From Streptomyces zhihengii (lineage in GTDB: Bacteria > Actinomycetota > Actinomycetes > Streptomycetales > Streptomycetaceae): DNA of 64,000 nt. The notes beneath the pieces were generated by a model. It was given only the letters and a program-made list of their open reading frames with translations, made no database searches and was not told the origin of the DNA. The DNA lies in assembly GCF_016919245.1 (NCBI RefSeq), contig NZ_JAFEJA010000001.1, positions 620,001 through 684,000 on the forward strand, given 5' to 3'. The position numbers were made by a program, and so were the translations under genes. Of the stretch, positions 50,972 through 58,588 are shown piece by piece (position 1 is the first letter of the stretch; each line of letters begins with the position of its first letter).

Positions 50972-51461
50972 ACCCTGCTGCGCACGCGGGCCCGGTGCAC
51001 CCCGGTGGTCGCAGCACCGGTGCACCCCCGTGGCCCAACACCGCGCTGCGCACGGTGCCCTCAAACGCCGGACGGGCCGGCCTTTCAGCCCCGCCGGCGC
51101 TTGAGGCGCGGGGCTCGGGGCGGACCCCTGCCGGACCGGGGCCCGGTGCACCCCGGCACCGCGCCGCGCACAGTGCCGTCAAACGCCGGACGGGCTGCCC
51201 TTTCAGCCCCGCCGGCGCTTGAGGCGCGGGGGTGTGGGGGCGGAGCCCCCGCCGGACCGGGCCGCGCACACAGGGCCGGTACACCCCGGTGGTCGCAGCA
51301 CCGCGCCGCGCACGGTGCCCTCAAACGCCGGACGGGCTGAAGTGGCCCCGCCCTGACGCGCCCCGAGGGAACGCCCGCACCGGGCGGAAGCCGGTTCCGG
51401 GGCATCCGGGGGGTGTCGGGGGGTAGTCGGAGGCGGAGAGGTCGTTCGTGAAGGAGCCGTC
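50972..51461. repeat. Intergenic region with three copies of a hairpin-forming element
   Basis: A unit (CACGGTGCCCTCAAACGCCGG...TTTCAGCCCCGCCGGCGCTTGAGG) occurs at about 51041-51113 and 51159-51232, with a truncated third copy at about 51301-51340. CTCAAACGCCGG...GGGCT pairs with AGCCCCGCCGGCGCTTGAG, so each full copy folds into a long hairpin. The element type is common between streptomycete genes and may act as a terminator for the ABC-F genes. No gene is seen. Confidence 0.8.
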
Positions 51462-51728
51462 ATGGATGTGTCGGGAGTGCTCAGCGCGCTCGTCGCCGGA
51501 ACCGCCGTCGGCGCCCTCGGGCGCCTTCTCCTGCCCGGGCATCAGCACATCGGTGTGCTGTGGACCCTGGTCGCCGGCATCGCCGCCGCACTCCTCGGCT
51601 CGCTGCTCGCCGCGGCCTTCGGCCTCGGCGACGGCGCGGGCGGCGACTGGCTGGAGTTCCTGATCCAGGTGGTGGTCGCGGGCATCGCCGTCGCCGGCCT
51701 CGACCGCTGGCTCCGCGCGAGCCTCTGA
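51462..51728 (+). CDS. GlsB/YeaQ/YmgE-family small membrane protein
   Basis: The 88-residue protein has three hydrophobic segments and the Gly-rich pattern of the transglycosylase-associated protein family (LVAGTAVGALGRLLLPGHQH, LVAGIAAALLGSLLA). Members are small stress-related membrane proteins of unclear function. AAGGAG lies about six bases before the ATG. It stands alone, convergent with the S9 peptidase gene. Confidence 0.85.
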   Translation: MDVSGVLSALVAGTAVGALGRLLLPGHQHIGVLWTLVAGIAAALLGSLLAAAFGLGDGAGGDWLEFLIQVVVAGIAVAGLDRWLRASL

Positions 51729-51733
51729 GCCCG

Positions 51734-53746
51734 TCAGCGGGCCTCCGCCCCGGTGAGGTGGCGCTGCATCCAGTCCCCCGCCGTGCGGCGGAACAGCCGC
51801 CGGGTGTGAGCGTGCCGGAAGTCGTGGCCCTCGTCGGGCAGGACGAGCAGCTCCGCGGCGAGACCGCGGCTCTGCGCCGCGCGCACGATCTGCCGGGACT
51901 CCTGCGGCGGCACGTTGGTGTCGTGCTCCCCGTGCACGGCCAGCAGCGGCACACGCAGGGCGTCCACCCGGCTCATCGGGGAGAGCGCCCGCAGCAGTTC
52001 GCGGTCGCGCTCGGGGTGGCCGTACTTGTGCGCGGCGGACTCGGCCAGCCACGGTTCGGTGCCGTCGAAGAAGGTCCCCAGGTCGGACATGCCGCAGACG
52101 CTGATGCCGGTGCGGAACAGCTCGGGGTGGTGCACGAGGGACGCCAGGGTCAGGTAGCCGCCGTAGGAGTGGCCCATGACGGCCAGTCTGGTCGGGTCGG
52201 CGAGGCCGCTGGTGACGGCGTGCGCCGCGCAGTCGGCGACGTCGTCGATGGCGGCGAAGCGCCCGGTGCCGAGGTCCGCGTCGACGAACGACCGGCCCCA
52301 GCCGGAGGATCCGCGCACGTCGGGGGCGAAGACGTCGAGGCCCCGGCCGAGCAGCTCGTGGTAGAGCGGGTCGAAGACGGGCCGCTCCTGCTCCTCCGGT
52401 CCCCCGTGGAGATGGATGACGCAGGGCGCGGGCTCGCCGGGGCCCCGGCCGGGGGCGCGGTAGTACCAGCCGCCGAGGCGCAGGCCGTCGCGGGCGGACG
52501 GACGCTGCGGGGTGGGCCGGACCGGCGGCCGGCCGGGCGGGACGGCGTCCGCGTCGCGCGAGGACCACGGGGTGCGGGCGGGCGGGGCCGCGTGGGGCAC
52601 CAGCCAGATGCCCGGCCGCCGCTGGGAGCCGGAGAGTGCCAGCAGCATCCCGGACGGGCCCGCCGGGGCGACCCGGGTGACGACCTCGTGCTCCAGGGAG
52701 ATCGGGCGGGGCGGTCCGTCGCCGTTCAGCGCGAGGGTCTCCAGCTCACACGCCCCGGCGGTGTTCCAGGACACGGCGGCGCGGTGCCCGTCCTCGGGAA
52801 AGGCCAGCAGGTCCATGTCGGAGTCCTCGCGTGCGGCCGTCACGGACAGCCCGGCGGGCTCGCCGTGCTCGTCGAGGGCGAGTGCCATCAGGGCCGCGAA
52901 CTCGCGGTCGTGGTCGCTGCGCAGCCAGACGGTGCGCCCGTCGGCCGAGAACCGGCCGATCCACGGGTCGCCGTCGGCGACGGCCAGCGTGCAGGTCGCC
53001 CTGCGGCCCGCGGTGTCCCAGACGACGGCCCGGCGGCGCCCGCGCGGGCCGCCGCGCAGCAGCGCGAGCCGGCCGTCCGGGGTCAGGTCGCAGACGCGCA
53101 GGGTGGCCGCCTCCGGCTCCGCCGCCAGGAGCACGGGCGAGCGGGTGCGGTCCGGGTCGATCAGATAGGCGCTCAGCCGCCCGGCGGGCGCGCCGGCGGG
53201 ATGCCGTGCGCGGCCCTCGGCGGCGTGCGCGTCGTCCAGCAGCACGGCGGTGCCGTCCCGGTGGGCCCATGCCTCGTCGGCCCGGCTGCCCGTCGTCTCG
53301 GCGGGGGCGTTCTCGCCGACGGGCTCGGCGACGGTGACGGCGAGGGCCGATCCGTCGCGGGTCCAGCATCCGAGGTGGGCCGAGCTGCCGGGCACGGCGC
53401 CGGCGACCTCGCGGCGGCCGGTGCCGTCGGGGTGCACGCACAGCACCCGGGTGTGTCCGCTGCCGCCCGGGGCGACGGTGTAGGCGATCCAGCGGCCGTC
53501 GGGCGACCAGGACACCTCGGTGACGGGCTCGGGGTTGGCGTCGAGGAGCCGCGCCTCCCCCGTGCCGGGCGGCCCGGCCCACAGCCGGGGGACGCCGCCG
53601 CGGTCGCAGATGAACGCGACCTGCCGGCCGGCCGGGTCGGCCGAGGGGTACCAGCAGCCGTGTGCCGTGCGCGACGCCGTGTCCCGTCCGCCCGCCGTGT
53701 CGGCGAGCAGGGCGGGTACGGGGGCGCCGGACGCGGCGGGGGTCAT
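51734..53746 (-). CDS. Prolyl oligopeptidase-family (S9) serine peptidase
   Basis: The 670-residue protein has an N-terminal beta-propeller (WSPDGRWIAYTVAPG, FSADGRTVWLRSD and similar WD-like repeats) and a C-terminal alpha/beta hydrolase domain with Ser in GHSYGGYLT, Asp in GEHDTNVPP and His in DEGHDF. No signal peptide is seen, so it is probably cytosolic, cleaving short peptides. The ATG at 53746 overlaps the stop of the amidotransferase gene (ATGA), which couples the two. In loci that make N-acetylglutaminylglutamine amide a peptidase is often encoded alongside, perhaps to recycle the dipeptide; that role is inference. Confidence 0.92.
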   Translation of the reverse strand: MTPAASGAPVPALLADTAGGRDTASRTAHGCWYPSADPAGRQVAFICDRGGVPRLWAGPPGTGEARLLDANPEPVTEVSWSPDGRWIAYTVAPGGSGHTRVLCVHPDGTGRREVAGAVPGSSAHLGCWTRDGSALAVTVAEPVGENAPAETTGSRADEAWAHRDGTAVLLDDAHAAEGRARHPAGAPAGRLSAYLIDPDRTRSPVLLAAEPEAATLRVCDLTPDGRLALLRGGPRGRRRAVVWDTAGRRATCTLAVADGDPWIGRFSADGRTVWLRSDHDREFAALMALALDEHGEPAGLSVTAAREDSDMDLLAFPEDGHRAAVSWNTAGACELETLALNGDGPPRPISLEHEVVTRVAPAGPSGMLLALSGSQRRPGIWLVPHAAPPARTPWSSRDADAVPPGRPPVRPTPQRPSARDGLRLGGWYYRAPGRGPGEPAPCVIHLHGGPEEQERPVFDPLYHELLGRGLDVFAPDVRGSSGWGRSFVDADLGTGRFAAIDDVADCAAHAVTSGLADPTRLAVMGHSYGGYLTLASLVHHPELFRTGISVCGMSDLGTFFDGTEPWLAESAAHKYGHPERDRELLRALSPMSRVDALRVPLLAVHGEHDTNVPPQESRQIVRAAQSRGLAAELLVLPDEGHDFRHAHTRRLFRRTAGDWMQRHLTGAEAR

Positions 53747-55527
53747 CGGATCCCGTGCGTCTGGAGCCACATCTCCAGCAGTGCCACCTGCCACAGGGCG
53801 TTCTGGCCCCGGTGGGTGCGGTGGTCGTCGGGCCGGCTGAGCAGGGCGGCGACGAAGTCCTCCCGGTAGATGCCGCGGGAGCGGGCCTCCGGCGCGGACA
53901 TCGCCTCCTTGACGCGTGTCAGCACCGGGCCGGCCATGCGCCGGATCGCGGGCACGGGGAAGTAGCCCTTGGGCCGGTCGACGACGTCGCGGGGCAGGAC
54001 GGTGCGGCCTGCCTCCTTGAGGACCCCCTTGCCGCCGTGCGCGAGTTTGAGCTCCGGCGGACAGGCCGCCGCGAGCTCCACCAGCTCGTGGTCGAGGAAC
54101 GGCACCCGGGCCTCCAGGCCCCAGTCCATGGCCATGTTGTCGACCCGCTTGACGGGGTCGTCGACGAGCATGACGTGGGTGTCGAGGCGCAGCGCGGCGT
54201 CGAGGGCGGTCTGCGCGCCGGGCGCGGCCATGTGGTCCTCGACGAAGGCGCCCGACACGTCGTGGCCGGGCAGCACGCCGGGGCGCACGATGCGGGCGAG
54301 TTCGGCGTGCGGGCGGTCGAAGTAGACCTCCGCGTACCGCCGCGGTTCCTCCTCGCGCGCCGCCTCGGCCATCGCCGGGTACCAGCGGTAGCCGGCGAAC
54401 ACCTCGTCCGCGCCCTGTCCGCTCTGGACGACGCTGACCTCCTTGGCGACGCGTTCGGAGAGCAGGTGGAAGGCGACCACGTCATGGCTGGTCATGGGCT
54501 CGCTCATGGCGGCGACGGCGCCGTCGAGGGCGGTGGACACCCGGTCGGACGGCACCATGAGCTGGTGGTGGTCGGTGGCGTAGCGCCGTGCGACGAGGTC
54601 GGACCACGGGAACTCGTCGCCCTCCTCGCCGCCTTCGGAGTCGAAGCCGACGCTGAAGGTCGCGAGGCCGTTCTGACCCTCCTCGGCGAGGAGGGCGACG
54701 ATCAGGCTGGAGTCGAGGCCGCCCGAGAGCAGGACCCCGACGGGGACGTCGGCGACCATCCGGCGGCGCACGGCGGTGCGCAGCGCCCGGAGCACGGCGT
54801 CGCGCCAGTCCCGGGCGTCCATGCCGGCGTACTCGGCGCGCCGGGTGTAGGACGGCTGCCAGTAGAGGTGGTCGCGGTGGGTGCCGTCCGGTTCGACGAC
54901 GCGGACGGTCGCCGGGGGGAGTTTGCGGACGCCGGTGAGGACGGTCCGGGGAGCGGGGACGGTGGACTGCCAGCTCAGGTACTGGTGCAGGGCCACCGGG
55001 TCGAGCGAGGTGTCGACGCCGCCGGCGGCGAGCAGGGCGGGCAGCGTGGAGGCGAACCGCAGCCGGCCGGGGCTCTGCGCCAGGTAGAGCGGCTTGATGC
55101 CGAGGCGGTCGCGGACGAGGATCACCCGGCCGGTGTCGCTCTCGACGATGACGATGGCGAACATGCCGACGAGGTGGTCCACGAAGTCGGTTCCCCAGTG
55201 CCGGTAGGCCTTGAGGATCACCTCGGTGTCCGAGGTGCTGGTGAAGCGGTGTCCGAGGCCGCGCAGTTCGTCGCGCAGCTCGCGGTAGTTGTAGACGCAG
55301 CCGTTGAAGACGCCGGTGAGGCCGTTCTCGGAGTCGGTCATGGGCTGGGCGCCGCGCTCCGACAGGTCGATGATCTTCAGCCGGCGGTGGCCGAGGGCGA
55401 CCGGCCCCTGGGACCACAGGCCCCGGCCGTCCGGGCCGCGGGGCGCGAGGCGGTCCGTCATCCGCTCCACCGCCGCCAGGTCCGGACGTCCTCCGTCGTA
55501 GCGGATCTCGCCGCTCAGGCCGCACAT
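53743..55527 (-). CDS. Asparagine synthase-like amidotransferase, N-acetylglutaminylglutamine (NAGGN) type
   Basis: The 594-residue protein has an N-terminal glutaminase domain starting at the catalytic Cys2 (MCGLSGEIRYDGG) and a synthetase domain with the PP-loop VLLSGGLDSSL. The stretches RLKIIDLSERGAQPM and GVFNGCVYNYRELR, and a C-terminus GQNALWQVALLEMWLQTH, look like the subgroup that amidates N-acetylglutaminylglutamine to the osmolyte NAGGN. The usual partner (the N-acetyltransferase/ATP-grasp ligase) is not in the window. A peptide-tailoring amidotransferase is the alternative. It starts at ATG 55527. Confidence 0.88.
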   Translation of the reverse strand: MCGLSGEIRYDGGRPDLAAVERMTDRLAPRGPDGRGLWSQGPVALGHRRLKIIDLSERGAQPMTDSENGLTGVFNGCVYNYRELRDELRGLGHRFTSTSDTEVILKAYRHWGTDFVDHLVGMFAIVIVESDTGRVILVRDRLGIKPLYLAQSPGRLRFASTLPALLAAGGVDTSLDPVALHQYLSWQSTVPAPRTVLTGVRKLPPATVRVVEPDGTHRDHLYWQPSYTRRAEYAGMDARDWRDAVLRALRTAVRRRMVADVPVGVLLSGGLDSSLIVALLAEEGQNGLATFSVGFDSEGGEEGDEFPWSDLVARRYATDHHQLMVPSDRVSTALDGAVAAMSEPMTSHDVVAFHLLSERVAKEVSVVQSGQGADEVFAGYRWYPAMAEAAREEEPRRYAEVYFDRPHAELARIVRPGVLPGHDVSGAFVEDHMAAPGAQTALDAALRLDTHVMLVDDPVKRVDNMAMDWGLEARVPFLDHELVELAAACPPELKLAHGGKGVLKEAGRTVLPRDVVDRPKGYFPVPAIRRMAGPVLTRVKEAMSAPEARSRGIYREDFVAALLSRPDDHRTHRGQNALWQVALLEMWLQTHGIR

Positions 55528-55992
55528 GGTCCACCCTTTCCGTCACCGGTCATCCGTACCGTGGGCATCGTGCCCGGCGTCCCCGTGCCGCCCCGGGAAG
55601 AAACGCCGTGACGCGGCCGTCGGGGAAGCGGCGCCCGCGCGCCGACCGGGCGCCCCGCACGGCCTCGGTCCGGCCCGGGAAGCGGGGCGTCTCCCTTCGG
55701 AGTGCCCGGATCGGCCTGATCCACGCCCGAGGCCGTGCGCCGGGCGCGCGGCGCACGTTCCGGCGCGCCGGAACGCGCCCGCTCACGGGCGGTCGTCCGG
55801 GCCGGGTCCCGCACGCGGGCGGTCTTCGGGCACGGCGTCCGCTTGCGGACCGCCGCCGCTCCGGATGCCCGCATACGGGCGGACGCCGGGCCGGGCGCCC
55901 GCGCACAGAGGGGTGTCGAGCCGGACACCGGCTCACCGGCCGTCGTCGCAACGGGCGCCGCATCACGGGCCGTCGCCGCGACGGATGTCCGC
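55528..55992. other. GC-rich, partly repetitive intergenic region upstream of the amidotransferase gene
   Basis: No credible gene is seen. ACGGGCGGTCGTCCGGGCCG occurs at about 55784 and 55995, and looser 24-30-base units (CGxATGxCCGC(A/T)xACGGGCGG) recur between them. Confidence 0.5.
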
Positions 55993-56217
55993 TTACGGGC
56001 GGTCGTCCGGGCCGGGCGTCCGCCAGGAGTCCTTGCGGGCCGCGGCGGGGCCGGACTGGTCGGCGGTGGTGGGACGGGGTGCCGGGTCCTTGCGCTGGGC
56101 GGCGCGACGGCTGCCGAGCCGGAACGCGCCCAGCAGCAGGGCGACGACCACGACACCCACGATGATCAGAAGGAGCGACGAGGAGCCGCCGGCTGCGAGG
56201 GAAGTGGTTGCGATCAT
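55993..56217 (-). CDS. Small single-pass membrane protein (DUF6479-like)
   Basis: The 74-residue protein has a short N-terminal segment, one membrane helix (SLLLIIVGVVVVALLLGAF), then a basic stretch and a polar tail with PTTADQSGPA. This layout is that of the streptomycete DUF6479 family; function unknown. It has a TAA stop, rare in this genome. Confidence 0.75.
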   Translation of the reverse strand: MIATTSLAAGGSSSLLLIIVGVVVVALLLGAFRLGSRRAAQRKDPAPRPTTADQSGPAAARKDSWRTPGPDDRP

Positions 56218-56694
56218 GACTGCCGTCTACCCTCCATCGGCCGGGACAGGCGGGCCGGTCGCGGTACCGGGCCGCGAAGGCGGCGTCCGCGGGGGCGGCG
56301 TCCGCGACGGTCGCGTCCGTGGGAGCCGCCTCCGCAAGGACCACGTCCGTGGGGACGGCCTCCGCAAGGAGCGCGTCCGTGGGGACGGCCTCCGCAAGGA
56401 GCGCGTCCGTGGGAGCCGCCTCCGCAAGGAGCGCGTCCGTGGGAGCCGCGTCCACACGGACGGCCTCCGCAAGGACCACGTCCGTGGGGACGGCCTCCGC
56501 AAGGAGCGCGTCCGTGGGGACGGCCTCCGCAAGGAGCGCGTCCGTGGGAGCCGCCTCCGCAAGGAGCGCGTCCGTGGGAGCCGCGTCCACACGGACGGCC
56601 TCCGCAAGGACCACTTCCGCGGGGGCGCGGCGGCCGGGGCCGCCGCGCCCCGCCGTGGGCGGCCGGGTGCGTGCACGGGCGGCGGCCCGCCGGC
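56218..56694. repeat. 30-bp tandem repeat array with 135-bp higher-order period
   Basis: From about 56285 to 56620 the sequence is built of 30-base units of the form CGTCCGTGGG(G/A)(A/G)C... ending CTCCGCAAGGA(G/C)C(G/A). A block of about 135 bases (from 56341) is repeated from 56476. All periods are multiples of three, and the minus frame starting ATG at 56698 (overlapping the STAS stop as ATGA) would read (V/A)PTDALLAEA repeats. It has no stop until it overruns the next gene, so I have not called it as a gene. Confidence 0.85.
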
Positions 56695-57069
56695 TCATGC
56701 CGCCCGGGCCGCCGGCGGCTCGGCCAGACTCGCGCACGCCCGCTCCACGCTCGGGTGCACGGGGATCGACGCCTCGCCCCCGGTGAGCGCGAGCAGGCGC
56801 CGGACCTGCTCCGGCGGCGAGACGAGCGCGAAGGCGCCGCCCCCGTCCAGCACCGCGCGGCGGTAGAGCCGCAGCAGGGCGTTGAAGCCGGAGGAGTCGC
56901 AGAAGTGCACCTCCCCCAGGTCGAGGACGAGCGCCGTGCCCGTCCCGACGGCGTCCAGGCCCCGCCGGTAGAGCAACGGGGCGGTCTGGAGGTCGAGTTC
57001 GCCCCGCGCGGCGAGCACGACGCAACCGTGCTCGTGCCGGACGAGTTCGATGCTGACGGAACTGTTCAT
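56695..57069 (-). CDS. STAS-domain anti-sigma factor antagonist
   Basis: The 124-residue protein is a full anti-anti-sigma factor: VVLAARGELDLQTAPLLYRR, then LVLDLGEVHFCDSSGFNALL with the intact DSSG phosphorylation site. Dephosphorylated, such proteins bind the anti-sigma factor and free the sigma factor. The sigma gene at 44.9 kb is a possible end target, although the anti-sigma partner is elsewhere. Start is ATG at 57069. The last 20 residues are Ala/Pro-rich. Confidence 0.93.
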   Translation of the reverse strand: MNSSVSIELVRHEHGCVVLAARGELDLQTAPLLYRRGLDAVGTGTALVLDLGEVHFCDSSGFNALLRLYRRAVLDGGGAFALVSPPEQVRRLLALTGGEASIPVHPSVERACASLAEPPAARAA

Positions 57070-57228
57070 TCAAGGCCCTTCCGCCCGAGATGACGCGACA
57101 CCGGAGTCCGCGCGCCCCGGCGCACGCCGGGGCACCGCTCGGCAGTCGTCTACCTCGGTCCTGATGTTCCACACCTTCGCGGGCGCCCCGGATGCACACG
57201 GCGGGCCGCGCCCCGGGTGCCGGCGGGC

Positions 57229-57507
57229 TCAGCGCCCGTAGCGGGTCGGCGGGAAGGGGTCGCGTTCCCCCCGGCCCTGCGCGGTGGGCATCTCGCCGTT
57301 CCCCACCTGGCGTTCGACCTCGGCCCGCGCCTCGCGGTACACGGTGTCGGAGTCCTCGGGGGCCCTCACGGTCAGCCCGGCCTCGCGCCGGTCCCGCAGC
57401 GTCCGCCGCTCCAGCTCCGCCTCGTCGGGCCGCCGGGGCAGCCCCCGGCCGTGGCCGTGCAGCGGGTCGCTCCCGACGTCCCGGTTGGGCTTGTGGTGAT
57501 GCGCCAT
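57229..57507 (-). CDS. Small hydrophilic protein of unknown function
   Basis: The 92-residue protein starts MAHHHKPNRDVGSDPLHG and is highly charged (LERRTLRDRREAG, YREARAEVERQVG), with no membrane segment. GAGGAG lies about ten bases before the ATG at 57507, which is why the longer upstream frame was not used. I do not recognise the family, though similar short proteins occur beside streptomycete stress genes. Confidence 0.65.
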   Translation of the reverse strand: MAHHHKPNRDVGSDPLHGHGRGLPRRPDEAELERRTLRDRREAGLTVRAPEDSDTVYREARAEVERQVGNGEMPTAQGRGERDPFPPTRYGR

Positions 57508-57817
57508 GCGTCCGCTCTCCTCACCGGGCCCCGGCCGTGCCCGGGCGCCGTCCGTCCGTCGTTCCATCGTGCGCCGCCCCCGGCCCGACCGCGCGGGCAC
57601 GGCTCCGGCCTGCGCAAACGCGGCGCGGATGTGCGGGGACAGGCGGGACGGCGGAGACGGACGGAGACGGACGGGGACGGACGGGGAACACGACGGCGCG
57701 GCGACCGGGCGTGACGGTACGGGCGCGGCCGGTCAGCGGTTCCGGCGGCCCGGTCCGCCGCGAGGTCACGGCGGCCGGTCGGCCGTTCCGGCGGTGGTCG
57801 GTCGTTCCGGCGGCCGG
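57508..57817. other. Intergenic region with short GC-rich tandem repeats
   Basis: No gene is seen. It contains a run of GGACGGA/GACGGAC units at about 57655-57690, and GTTCCGGCGG repeated at about 57738, 57784, 57807 and 57825, entering the end of the next gene. Confidence 0.55.
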
Positions 57818-58369
57818 TCAGTTGTTCCGGCGGCCCGCCTTGAAGCGGATGCGTACGGGGATGAGGACCCAGCAGACGGCGAACCAGAACATGACGGTGC
57901 CGACGAGCGCCGCGGCGGCGGCGCCGGGCAGGACCACGTCGAGTATCAGCATCAGGGTGCAGCCGATGGTCAGGGCCAGCATGACCATGCCGCAGGCCAT
58001 GAACCGCCCGGCGGCCTCGACGACTTCGTGCTTCATCCGCAGCCCGGACAGGAAGCGGTGCATCGCCACGGGCGCTATCAGCGCGGCGGTAGACGAGGCG
58101 CCCAGCACGACGGTGACCACGTACAACCCCCGGTCGAAGGGGTCGAGTTCACGGAAGAGCGGGGTGAAGGCGACGCTCAGCAGGAAGCCGAAGAGGATCT
58201 GCACGCCGGTCTGGGCGACGCGGGTCTCCTGGAGGATCTCGTTCCATCGGCGGTTCACCCGCTCGTGCGGGCTCTCCGGATGGTCGCGGTCCGCACCGTC
58301 GTCCCCGGCGCCGGGGGCGTGCGGCTCCGCGCGCCGGGTCTCTCTCTCCGGGTGGTCTGTCATGGTCAT
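57818..58369 (-). CDS. DUF6328-like four-helix membrane protein
   Basis: The 183-residue protein has a polar N-terminus, the segment RVNRRWNEILQETRVAQTGV, and four membrane helices (QILFGFLLSVAF, GLYVVTVVLGASSTAALIAP, FMACGMVMLALTIGC, ALVGTVMFWFAVCW). This is the actinobacterial DUF6328 pattern; function unknown. It starts ATG at 58369 (a second ATG lies two codons on). Confidence 0.85.
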   Translation of the reverse strand: MTMTDHPERETRRAEPHAPGAGDDGADRDHPESPHERVNRRWNEILQETRVAQTGVQILFGFLLSVAFTPLFRELDPFDRGLYVVTVVLGASSTAALIAPVAMHRFLSGLRMKHEVVEAAGRFMACGMVMLALTIGCTLMLILDVVLPGAAAAALVGTVMFWFAVCWVLIPVRIRFKAGRRNN

Positions 58370-58588
58370 GGGGTCCTCCTCCAGGTGTCTCAGCGGATAC
58401 CCGGACCCCCGCCCGGTACGCCCTCCCGGTACGCCCTCCCGCCGTCGCTCACCGGCACTCCCCCGCCCGGCACGCCCTCCCGCCCCCGCTCACCCCGTAC
58501 TCCCCGGGCCGGTACGCCCTCCCCACCTCCGCCCACCCGTGCTCCCCCGCCCGGCACGCCGTCCCCGCCCGCGCCCGCCGTCACGCGG
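58370..58588. repeat. Intergenic CGGCACGCCCTCCC-type repeats
   Basis: CCCGGTACGCCCTCCC or CCCGGCACGCC(C/G)TCCC recurs about six times between 58414 and 58567, interspersed with CACTCCCCCG. No gene is seen. Confidence 0.7.

Noticed and set aside
50972..51460. Small ORFs in the hairpin-repeat region after the ABC-F genes
   Set aside because: They translate the repeated hairpin element and have no ribosome binding sites.
56285..56620. The 30-bp repeats as a CRISPR array
   Set aside because: There are no unique spacers: units are directly adjacent and the variation lies within the repeat. No cas genes are present.
55526..57093. Plus-strand frames across the repeat array resembling pentapeptide-type repeats (RGDGLRKERV)
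   Set aside because: The periodic L/V positions come from the 30-bp repeat itself. The flanks are low complexity and run antisense to the STAS and DUF6479-like genes.
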